Positions 12,383 to 22,451 of a stretch of DNA of 64,000 nucleotides are shown piece by piece. The first letter of the stretch is position 1. Each line of letters opens with the position of its first letter. The position numbers were made by a program, and so were the translations under genes. The DNA is from Tetraselmis striata (lineage: Eukaryota > Chlorophyta > Chlorodendrophyceae > Chlorodendrales > Chlorodendraceae), in the NCBI GenBank assembly GCA_006384855.1, contig VCJN01002194.1:1-64000 (forward strand). The letters are read 5' to 3'. The notes beneath the pieces were generated by a model, which was not told the DNA's origin, did not search any database, and saw only the letters and a list, made by a program, of their open reading frames with translations.

Positions 12383-12921
12383 GCAGCGCGGGGCGAGTGG
12401 GTGGGGGCGGGGGGTGAAGGACTGTGATCTGTGGTGAGGAAGAGTGACGGCCGATGACCGTTCTCGGACGGGCCGTTGACCGGGGTGCATAATATCCAGC
12501 TACGGGTGAAAATAATTGATGACTCAAATACCGTGTTATTTCGTGCTTCTTTCGTTTGTCGGAAATAGTTCTATACTAGTAAGTACACCCGAATCCAATC
12601 CAAGGAATATATCATCCCATGAAGGAATATTATTGCCACGCCACTGTACTCTCGTACCGTTATGACTCTCGAGTAGGGAATATTTTATCTTCCAGTAATA
12701 GTAATATATAGTCGCAGTAGTTAGCCTTGTATATTCGTCGCGGTGCAAAATACATGAACCTGATGACGACGACGAGGTACACTATAGTGTGCGCACGCGC
12801 GCCGTTTGTCCAGCAGGGGTCAGAGCGGCGGCAGACAGAAACCACGTCATTTCCACCTCTCCCTCACCGCTTCCCACCAAGAAACCCGCTCATCTACCGC
12901 GTCAACCTACCTACCGCCAGA
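12383..12921. promoter_or_regulatory. Divergent promoter between the two element genes
   Basis: This 539-bp gap separates the starts of the minus-strand transposase-like gene and the plus-strand methyltransferase-like gene. It is AT-richer than its surroundings (TATATAG near 12705). It contains GGTGCAAAATACATGAACCT around 12738-12765, which partly resembles the terminal inverted repeat. No defined promoter motif can be assigned. Confidence 0.5.
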
Positions 12922-13000
12922 ATGGCGCCGAAGAAGAACGAGCCTGCCAAGGACAAGGAAGACAAGGACGACGCCACCCCAGGTGAGTTGCGCGCGCGTG

Positions 13001-13236
13001 CAGTAGCTGCCTGCCTGCTCGACGCGTGATACGGCTAGATCTAGCGAGTTCGGTTAGGGTTCACTGTAGAAGCGGTGTAATCTAGGACCACTCGAGGTGT
13101 AGGCAGACGAGTGGCAGCGTACAGTAGCCGCCTGCCTGCTCGACGCGTGATGCGGCCTGATCTAGCGAGTTCGGTTAGGGTTCCCTGTAGAAGCGGTGTA
13201 ATCTAGGACCGCTCGAGGTGTAGGCAGACGAGTGGG
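13001..13236 (+). repeat. Two tandem 121-bp repeats in methyltransferase-like intron 1
   Basis: Copies start at 13001 and 13122 (CAGTAG(C/T)(C/T)GCCTGCCTGC). They share GATCTAGCGAGTTCGGTTAG and CTCGAGGTGTAGGCAGACGA with a few substitutions. Confidence 0.9.
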
Positions 13237-13477
13237 AATAGAAACCCAAACGAGACGAGCGGCATCAGGGTCCTGCAGGGTAGTATTACGTCCCGTCGAG
13301 GCAGCTGCGGCAAGCAGTAAGGATGCTAATTGGTGGTGGCAGCGGGTGGGGTTGATGAGCGGCCAGGGGGAACCTCTGCCTGTACTCCGCCGTAAGGATT
13401 GGTTTAATATTAGTGTGAAGAGCAGTACTTAAAGACATTACATTATTAAACCGCAGTACATAATGTATTGAAAATAG

Positions 13478-14057
13478 TTTTGTCATCAGCGGGACGAAAC
13501 GTTCTGTCATCAGTGGGACGAAACGGTTTGTCATCAGCGGGACGAAACGGTTTGTCATCATTGGGACGAAACGGTTTGTCATCAGCGGGACGAAACGGTT
13601 TGTTATCAGTGGGACGAAACGGTTTGTCATCAGTGGGACGAAACGGTTTGTCATCAGTCGTACAAAACGGTTTGTCATCAGCGGGACGAAACGCTTTGTC
13701 ATCAGTGGGACGAAAGGGTTTGTCATCAGTGGGACGAAACGGTTTGTCATCAGTGGGACGAAACGGTTTGTCATCAGCGGGACGAAACGGTTTGTCATCA
13801 GTGGGACGAAACGGTTTGTCATCAGCGGGACGAAACGGTTTGTCATCAGCGGGACGAAACGGTTTGTCATCAGCGGGACAAAACGGTTTGTCATCAGTGG
13901 GACGAAACGGTTTGTCATCAGCGGGACGAAACGGTTTGTCATCAGTGGGACGAAACGGTTTGTCATCAGCGGGACGAAAGGGTTTGTCGTCAGTGGGACG
14001 AAACGTTCTGTCATCAGTGGGACGAAACGGTCTGTCATCAGCGGGACGAAACGATCT
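13478..14057 (+). repeat. 24-bp minisatellite B, about 24 units
   Basis: Same unit and orientation as minisatellite A (core GGGACGAAACGGTTTGTCAT). It occupies the 3' half of intron 1 of the methyltransferase-like gene and ends 22 bp before the exon 2 acceptor at 14079. Confidence 0.95.
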
Positions 14058-14524
14058 GACAGGGTATGATATTTGTAGGCCGAAGGTCCAAGCGGACATC
14101 AAAACCTACCGAGAAAGCAAAAGAATTCGATGCGCTCGGAGCGCTAGTAGGGAGAAAACACAAGGCGTCATCTTCTGTGCCAGAGCAGCCGGCGGCGAAG
14201 AAGAGCCGTGCAGCCTCAGCTTCTGCAGCTAGAGCCGGCGCTGAGGCATCAGGTAACCCCTGGAAACCGAGCCTTTTAGGAGGTAGGGTGACGGCTTACG
14301 GCACGCACTCGCAAGGAGAAAGATCGGCCGCCTTGCTTTTGAGGGACCGAATCAAGCGCGGTCAGGTCCTCTCAGATGCTCAAATGCAGACAGCGCGAAG
14401 GCTAATGGATTACGAAAAGCTCATGCAAGCTTACTATCAAGCAGGTCCTTGCCTCTCCAATCACATGATTTTTGTGTGTGCACTGTGTCATATTGACATT
14501 GTTTGAAATCATGTGTGTTGACAG

Positions 14525-14795
14525 GTTCGAAAGGACGCGCACAAGAGCCAGTAGCGACTAAAGCTTCAAAGGAATCCAAGGGGAAAGAGAAGGTTTCAGA
14601 GACAATTGTGACTCCAGGTAATTGTGACTGAAAGTATCAATCCCTGCCTTTGTGAGTGCACTGTGTCACATTGACATTGTTTAAAATCATGTGTGTTGAC
14701 AGGTTCGAAAGGACGTGCACATGAGCCAGTAGCGACTCAAACTTCAAAGGAATCCAAGGGAAAAGAGAAGGTTTCAGAGACGATTGTGACTCCAG
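14525..14795 (+). repeat. Tandemly duplicated symmetrical exon
   Basis: Two 93-bp exons (14525-14617 and 14703-14795) encode near-identical 31-residue peptides starting GSKGRA(Q/H)EPVAT. Part of the flanking intron is duplicated as well. Both exons are phase 1-1, so duplication kept the frame open. Confidence 0.9.
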
Positions 14796-16959
14796 GTAAT
14801 TGTGACTGAAAGTATCAATCCCTGCCTTCTCACTCCCTTCGATTACTTTCTCGTCAATGAGTTATCTGACGTTCCAACAGGTCGTAAATTGGCGCAGGCA
14901 ACCGCGTCGGAAGCAGCTGGTAAATCGGGATCCCCAGGTAAGAAATTCACGATTGGCTTTGATGTGTATGGCGATACCGTTCAGTAGTTAATCGTGACGC
15001 CCACCGCAGGTGTGTTGAGTACTCTCTACTCATTCTTTACAGGTTCCCCGAATCAAGGCTCTTCTTTGTCTAAAGGCCCGCCTCAAGTCCCGGAAACAGA
15101 GCCTGAGCCTGAAATAGAGCACACTGAGCCGGAGCCAGAGCCTCGGCATGAGCCTGAAACTGAGCCCGCTCAGATGGAGCCCGAGCCGGAGCCCGAGCCG
15201 GAGCCCGAGCCCACTCGGCTTGACCCGGAGCTAGAGGCCGAGCTCGAGACTCCAGCGCCGACTACCGGGCAAGCGTCCGGTTCTGGAGCCTCTTGTTCTC
15301 GAGCCCCTGTTGCCGAGGCTCCGAGAAGGGTTCCTGAATTCCTCAGTATGTGCACGGATGAAGAGGTATTCGGCACAGAGGAAGAACAAAGGCAACGGGC
15401 GGCGGAGAAGCGTAAGCAAGCTCTCGACATCACCGGCACTCCCGGACCCGAGAGGAAGACAAAGCTGATGACGGTCGCCTCTTACGACGACTTCTTTGAC
15501 GAGAGGGACGGGTCCCAAGAAGATGACTCCTACAGCGACTTTACCTCAAGGAGCTGGACTATCCACTGGTTGAAGAACGCAAGTGCTGAGGTCGAGATCT
15601 ATTTGTACATCGAATTGCACAAGGCGAGCCTGCTGACTGGCAAGGACTTTTTCGATGATCCGAAGGGGCCACTTCTCGCGTGTATCGGAAAGATCAAGGA
15701 CGTCGAGCTGGACTCGGCCGGAAACTACGAGGTGAGTAAAGCTTATATGATGTCTGAATTCGTGTCAATGTCGTGTTTCAATAAGTATTTATATTCTTGT
15801 GCTTGTTACCGCAGATATCTCTTGAACCTTATCGCTTGACAGTGCACAAGGAGTTCAGGATCGATGTCAGCTTTGAGAGGTTGCTACTCCACGCGATCCA
15901 GCCGCCACTCTCCTTCCAACCGCGGTTCCAGTCTTACTACGCATGGACTTTGGTCGAGCGCAATGTGCTGGCGCAGGCGCTGACAGGTTTCGCGTCGGGT
16001 CAGATTGACATCGATGACTTGGCCAACATTGACAAGGATTTTAAGAACGCGCTTCCATACGTCAACACGTTGGCCGTCCCGCCGGCCTTGAATGGCTTCC
16101 ACAACACCGGTGCCGTCGACTGGATCTCTTACGGCCACCTCAGAGTCGAGATTGCTGATCCAGAGATGAAGACATCTCACGGTGGCGACATCAACACGTT
16201 ATACGCCGACAGAGTCAACCTCGTGGTCAACAAGGATACGGGGCTGCCTTACATTTTCAGCTTCATATCCGATAAGTTCGTCGCTCCGCCGCCGGAATTT
16301 GAATTCCGTTCCCCAAAGCTGCAAGACTGCAATATGGTGGCGCAAAGCTACAAGGTAAAAGCCTATCGCGACCTGTTGTACCTATCCGGATCAGATGTGT
16401 GTAGTTACATATAAATCAATACACAATGCAACTTACTGACATCCATTTCTTGCATTTGTTATTCAGAGAAATCCTTCCCTGTCCGCCGAGAATTTCTCGG
16501 TGTCCTTTCCAGTAGTCCCTAAACATGAGTTTTTATCCGAGGATTACGAGCCCCTCGCTCAGACCATGGCCAACTTCAAGGAGCTAGTCGCAGCACACGA
16601 AGGCGGGGAGAACCCGAGGTTGGCGGATTCCAATTCCTACAAGCCAGAGATCGACGTCATCGTCGAGTTTCTTCGCGCCCACGGCGCGCGTCAAGCCAAC
16701 ATCGACGGCAGCCACAGACGGGAGGCGAAGCGCATGGTGAAAGAAAACTACCCGGAAATCTACAACGCCAACAAAGGCATCCACCTCACGTCGACTAAGA
16801 TGTACATCGGCCTCTCGCCGGAAGTCTGCCGCTACATGTCTATGAAGCTCAACGAGGCGGGTCACACCGTCGTGGGAGACACGTCGATGCACAAACTCCT
16901 GGTGAGTGACCCATTCTCCCAAATTACTATTTAGCTAACCGTGGCAGCAAATAGGCGTA

Positions 16960-17440
16960 AAGTGTGACAAAAGTCGTTCTGTCGTTAGCGGGTTAAAAAT
17001 ATGTCACAGTGGGACGAAACGGTTTGTCATCAGCGGGACGAAACGGTCTGTCATCAGTGGGACGAAACGGTCTGTCATCAGTGGGACGAAACGTTCTGTC
17101 ATCAGCGGGACGAAACGGTTTGTCATCAGCGGGACGAAACGGTTGGTCATCAGCGGGACGAAACGTTCTGTCATCAGTGGGACGAAAGGGTTTGTCATCA
17201 GTGGGACGAAAGGGTTTGTCATCAGTGGGACGAAACGGTCTGTCATCAGTGGGACGAAACGGTTTGTGATCAGCGGGATGAAACGGTCTGTCATCAGCGG
17301 GACGAAACGTTCTGTCATCAGTGGGACGAAATGTTCTGTCATCAGCGGGACGAACCATTCTGTCATCAGCGGGACGAAACGTTCTGTCATCAGTGGGACG
17401 AAATGTTCTGTCATCAGCGGGACGAAACGGTTTGTCATCG
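16960..17440 (+). repeat. 24-bp minisatellite C, about 19 units
   Basis: Third array of the same unit in the same orientation. It fills the intron between the exons ending at 16901 and starting at 17488 of the methyltransferase-like gene. Variation is mainly GCGGG/GTGGG and GGTTTG/GTTCTG. Confidence 0.95.
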
Positions 17441-20312
17441 AGGTACAAGCGTTAGGAATTTTGAAATCGGTGCAATTGTTTCTGCAGAACCTTCGCAGAT
17501 GTTTCGAGAGCTGGTATGCAGAACAGGATGCAAATCGCCCCGGCTTTAGGGCACTTCCGCAAATCAGGGTAGTGAAGGAGTTCAAGAAGTCTGAAGTTCT
17601 TCAAGTTGAACTTGAGAAGATCGGCATCAAAGATGAGAAGAGCAGCGAGTTCTCAAATTTGATTGACCTCTGCTCGCGCCCACAACGGTGAGCTGCGTAC
17701 ATGATGAAAATTTATCGTGTTGTTAATGCTGCTAGATTCTGACAAATGATTTGCGCAGTGTTTTTGAGCCCCTTGAGCAGATTTCTGAAGCCTACCGGCA
17801 TGTGGACCTCGGGGTTCGAGGAAGGGACGAAGCCACAACCAAACTCGGAGACCTATTGGTGTACTACGAGCAAGAACTCGATAGAGTCAAGCGCCTCAAT
17901 TACGGCAGGCAACTCACCCAGAAGGAAGTGAGCAAGGTTTACGAAGCAATTCGGAAGCCTATCAATACAATCCTCGATAACAAGAAGTACGGCTTCGGGA
18001 AAGACAGAGCTCACTTCCGAGTCGCCCTCATGGAGGTAAGTTGTGACCGACCCCAGTGTCTTAATCACATGGAATACTATCATTATTCCTTTCTCCGTAC
18101 TGAAGTTTGTTTTTCGACCCAGGATGTCGGCTTTGGACCCCATGCGCCCTGGCTAGACGAGCCGTCTCTTGCCAAGCAGAGCGACAGCGCGGATCTCCCT
18201 GTGGGCCAGATGTACCTGGTGGTTGGACTGCTCATCCAAGGCGAGCACAGTGTGACCCCTTGCCTCTACGAGCTGGTGGATGACATAAAGCATGCCGGCG
18301 ACAATGGCCCCATGGCTGTTACGCACACCAACGCGGAGTGGCTCGCGATGATTGAGACCTGGAGGTTTCGCGATCTCTTGCGTCGAGCAAGCATCAAGCT
18401 CATGAATGCTATTGGCACGGCAAAGGGACACGGACAGGAACTCCAACTGCTGACGCCGGACGAACCGGCCAGGAACTGGGGGAAATATCTCTCGGGACCA
18501 CATCATCGAAATGGATGTGGATGACAAAGTGTCGGATGAGCAAGCGGCCGCTCGCCTTGACGCCATCACCAAGTTCCGAGCCAAGGTTGATGACCTCGGC
18601 CCAACAGGCTTCCCTAGAAAGTTCCAGGATTTGTTCAAAGGTGCTCATCGCTCCGGTCCGTTGATGGTCTTGCTGACCCCTCCTGCCAGATGGGGGGACA
18701 TGAAATCCGCCGATTGTCTCACACCACTACCGGTTCGAGAGCATATCGCGGCCACCAACACCACCATCAGGAGTGAGGCGTATCGCATCAAGAATCAGAT
18801 GCCGGACTTGGTCATCTCCTTCTTCACAGAGTTTGCTCTTCTGGCATGTGCGCCGGAGCTTATCGCGGTTTCCGCTCCGAATGTTTCTAATGAGCTGTGG
18901 ATATCGATGAAGGTAACTAAGATCTTGTGCAACCACAAATGCTCTTCTGAATTTTCGTTGTGAGCTATTAACCCGAATCTGTTTCTAATACACACAGGCC
19001 GGGGCACTTCCGGTGATGCCCAAGGGCTGAAAGGTCGACAAGGATGACAAGGTGTGGTTGAAGACGGAGCTTTGCAAGACTTGCATTGTGGAGGGGAACT
19101 TCAAGGCTCCCGCGACAAAACAATTCGTCGCGGACGCCATGTCGGCAGTTCGTGCCAAAAAGGCAACAGTCTTCATTGCCGACGCGCTTTTCGGAGCTGG
19201 TTCGCACACATGGGACTCGAAGGATGCTGCGTGGGGTACGGACGACTTCAACGACGTGTTTGCTTTCGCCAGGCAAGACAACCCCCACAACCCCGGTGCG
19301 TACTAGATGACTGTGCTTTCATTTATCTCATTCCCGATTTACCCCCGCGCAGGCAGTTGAATATCCTGACTGGATCTTCTGACGTCCACACTGCTCTCGA
19401 TGGGTGCCATTTCTTCATTCACCTCTCGGACCAGCAACTTGGATCCGCAATCACAGCCGTTCAAAAACAAGCTGAGGACCTCATCTATCACGTCCTGACT
19501 TGGGCCAAGGATTGCGGGATGAAGATGGGCAGCTCTCTGCGTCACGACGCTGAGTACTACCTCTACGTCAGGAAGCCCCCGCCAAGCATCATAGCTGACA
19601 ACATCCGTTTCAATGATCCCCGAAGGTGAGATTTGATCCGTGGAAAATAGCCGGCTTGTATATTCTACTCGCTAAGCCGGTTGTGCCTTTCCAGGTTCTC
19701 TACATCCATCATGTTGGGTCACTTCAAAGACACTGCGAAATTGAAGGACGAGAACAGACAGACGGTGAACAAGTACCAAAAGCCTATCGCTCTCTTCGCC
19801 AAGCACCTTAAGATGGCGGCAACAGACGGGACAACAATCGTCGACGTCACAGCCGGAACCGGGACAACCGCGGTGCGTGAGGAGTGCAACCCGGGTGAGT
19901 GTCTTAATGGGGTCAGCATAAACAAATTAACGCCTTGTGCGGTTTGCCACGCCTTTTCCAGGTCGCTGCGGCCTTTTCCGTGTGGTGGGACCATATGGAT
20001 CATACCTACTCGTTCACGCACAGGAACTTGAAGATTATCCTCATTGACAACCAGAAGACGCAAATCGCTGGGATGAAGTCCAGGATGACCTCATGGTTCA
20101 AAGAGAAGCCATGGGACGAGACTCAAAGACTGCGTCCAAGTGACTTCGAGAAGTGGCCGGGTCTACCCCTTCCAATGACCGAGTTAGAGGAGCGGGAAGA
20201 GCGTGCAGCGGCGGAGAAGAGGAGGCAACAGGCGGCAGAGCGCCGAGGGGATTATGTGATCGAAGATGATGATATGTAGTACAATTCCGCAAAATTAGCC
20301 GCTCATATGTTT

Positions 20313-20512
20313 TGTCCCGGCTTTGACAGAGTTTCAGCCCCGGACGGCACAAACTGCTTGTAGCCATCACGGCCCCCGCACTTCTTTTTGTCCCAGTTTG
20401 GACAGAGTTTCAGCCCCCGATGGCGCAAACTTCTTGTAACCATCCCGTTTCCTTCACTCTTTTGATTTGTCCCTGCTTGGACGGAATTGGTTTCCCCGAC
20501 TTGGCACAAAAT
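20313..20512 (+). repeat. Subterminal ~70-bp repeats near the right end of the element
   Basis: About three imperfect copies start TTTGTCCC and continue with GGACAGAGTTTCAGCCCC and then (A/T)ACT(G/T)CTTGTA(G/A)CCATC. They lie between the methyltransferase-like stop and the right inverted repeat. A similar TTTTGTCC...GGGACAAG palindrome-like motif lies near the left end at about 8417-8440. Confidence 0.75.
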
Positions 20513-20595
20513 GAATCAACCGGCATTCATATTAGCTTTCAATCCCACAGCTGCCCCCAAACCCTAATTTAGACCTAACCACAATGCACCGCGTG

Positions 20596-20625
20596 CCTCG
20601 GGGCAAAATAGGTTACATTACTGTT
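20596..20625 (-). repeat. Right terminal inverted repeat
   Basis: The reverse complement of 8223-8252 with three mismatches. Outside it on the right is a G-rich stretch (TGTGGGTGGGTGGGAG). Confidence 0.7.
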
Positions 20626-22246
20626 GTGGGTGGGTGGGAGAAAAACAGTAGAGGTGCAAATAAAGGGCATTTTCGGGGGGGGTAAGGGCGAGGGGAAGAG
20701 CGGCTCTGCTATTTTAGCCCAGCACCGCCTATATACTATTTTCGTATGCGGTCGTTGTCCGCCTCCGACTGGCACCCCCGCCGCGACGGGCTGTCGGTAT
20801 CTCCGATGGTCGGCCCTCCCCGGCGCGGCACGCGCGACCTCTGGTTAATACACCCCTCCACAAAAGTCCCAGGGCCCTTTCTCGCCGAATCCGAGCTTAC
20901 GAATAGTAGGGCAGCCGAATCTAGGGTTTATGACCTGAAATCCTGGAATATTGCACATTCATGCTCAGCCTTTACCACCATAGGGTGTAACTAGCCCCTT
21001 TGGCCCTAACAAGTGCCCTACACGAGTGGCACTTGCGCCACACTGAGCGTTTCCAATATCCCCGCAACAACCGGGGGTTGGTGCCCCGCACGTCCCGCCG
21101 CGCATGCATAGACCACTGCATGGTGGGATGGCCATGGGTGGGCGAGGAAACATGGCAGCAAAGAGGCTAGGGTATTTTTGGTTGGGGTGGGGCCATAGTG
21201 ACGTGCGCCTGTGCACGATGTGGCGTGATACCATCGCCAGTGCTACGCTCCCGTGTGGTGCAGTTGTCGAACTCGCGATATCTCTCGGTGCGTTGAGAGG
21301 AAACGCCAGAATATGTTCATATACATACCAATAAAAACAACGCAAGCAGGGCCACAATTTCTTCAGCGTCGGCACGGTCGTCCGAGGCCATTTAGTCACT
21401 TTTTCAATATTTTAGAAACGATCTATCGGAGTCGGACGTCTGTGTCAGCGTGTGGTCACCACATTAGCGTGAAATTTTTCGCCGAGTGGATATCTCAAAA
21501 CCTGATACACGGTGGCGGGACAGTGTGTTGCGTGTACTCGTGCACGGACCACTCATACTTAGGACATGCCCCCCTTGAGCGATGCCCACGGCCGCCATGC
21601 CGGATCCACCCTTTCTCAACATTATTTCCACCTGCATCGGCGCATTAAGGTGTACGCCATTGCCGCCCCACTGGGCTCACCCTGGCGCGCTATGAGCATG
21701 CGGTCATGCACTACTATAGAAAAGCTTTGGCCTACGGCAAGGAGGCCGCGAGAACCCTCTCCCGCCTGCGCGCGCAGCGATCACACCCGCATGTTGTCCA
21801 TGTTTCTGGTAATAAACCATCGTCATCGACACGTGGGGCTTGGTCCAGGTCGTGAATGACCTAATTTCAATGCCCTACATGTATGGTGGTGGTGATCATA
21901 CCAAGGGTGATATGGTATGAGTACGGAGGCCGTGGTGTGTCCCATGCCTATGTATGCACACGAGCAAGCTGTGCTTTTATTGCGTAAATGAAAGTGACTG
22001 GTCACGCAACGTACAGGTATCGCGTGGCATTATCGGGTGTATCGCGCTATCGCGGCATCCCCCCCCCCCCCCCCCCCCCCCCCCCACCGTACAACTAACC
22101 CTGAGTAACATGCATGCGCACGCACACGGCCTCAGTGTAGCTGCGCATGGGCATGCGGATCAAATTCGCAAACCCCATACTTATGTGGAGGGGTGTAGGA
22201 GTTAGCGGGGGCTTTCCGGTACGAGGCCGCAACCCGTGCCCATATA
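20626..22246. other. Intergenic, nothing recognised
   Basis: No reading frame with family resemblance or consistent splice phases was found on either strand. A 24-base C-tract lies at about 22062-22086. Confidence 0.5.
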
Positions 22247-22422
22247 TGGTCAGATGTAGTCATCTAGAGGTTTACAGTACTTAGCAATGTTGTACTGCGC
22301 ACGATCCCCGCGGTCGGCGCACGGACTGGGGCCTGCCGGCCCGCACCAGCACCACGACCTGAGGGATCCGCCCTCGGGCACCGGCACTCTCTGCTTTGCG
22401 CTTGCCTCAACCAGCTCGCGCA
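22247..22422 (+). repeat. Left 176-bp LTR-like repeat
   Basis: Starts TGGTCAGATGTAGTCATC and ends CTCGCGCA. It is nearly identical to 23805-23980. Directly inside it, CTCGACT and AGTCGAG form a short hairpin (22429-22447). Confidence 0.85.
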
Positions 22423-22451
22423 AGCAGTCTCGACTCTATTAGTCGAGCAGA

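Larger units (their letters stand above)
12922..20279 (+). pseudogene. Amino-DNA-methyltransferase-like gene with frameshift and stop
   Basis: Fifteen exons: 12922-12982, 14079-14444, 14525-14617, 14703-14795, 14881-14937, 15043-15731, 15815-16354, 16467-16901, 17488-17687, 17759-18035, 18123-18912, 18998-19299, 19353-19625, 19695-19872 and 19962-20279. All phases agree except for one extra base, giving about 1,556 codons. The N-terminal third is low-complexity: Lys-rich, a duplicated 31-residue exon, then Glu-Pro repeats near 15095-15240. The middle is globular but unrecognised. The C-terminal part ends with VDVTAGTGTTAVAAAF, a SAM-binding motif I like that of N4/N6 amino-methyltransferases, followed by IILIDNQ. 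No DPPY-type catalytic motif was found; DALFGAG (near 19180) is the nearest. Lesions: an extra G in the run at about 18478-18482 and a TGA at 19028-19030. It diverges from the transposase-like gene inside the same element. Confidence 0.62.
8223..20625. mobile_element. Large DNA transposon with terminal inverted repeats
   Basis: A 30-bp sequence at 8223-8252 recurs inverted at 20596-20625 with 27 of 30 identities; both contain TAACCTATTTTGC. Between them lie two divergently transcribed genes (a transposase-like gene on minus, a methyltransferase-like gene on plus) and clusters of GGGACRAA repeats in introns and near both ends. No host-type gene is present inside. A target-site duplication could not be identified, and the true outer edges may lie some bases away. 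An alternative is two adjacent or nested elements, because a weak TIR-like motif (GGTGCAAAATACATGAACCT) lies at 12738-12765. Confidence 0.65.

Noticed and set aside
10893-17440. CRISPR-like array or repetitive protein at the 24-bp repeats
   Set aside because: Units are contiguous with no unique spacers, the genome is eukaryotic with introns, and splice phases place the arrays in introns.
8223-20625. A clear target-site duplication for the large element
   Set aside because: The flanks outside the inverted repeats (GTAGGGTGG on the left, TGTGGGTGG on the right) share only a short GGTGG, too little to call.
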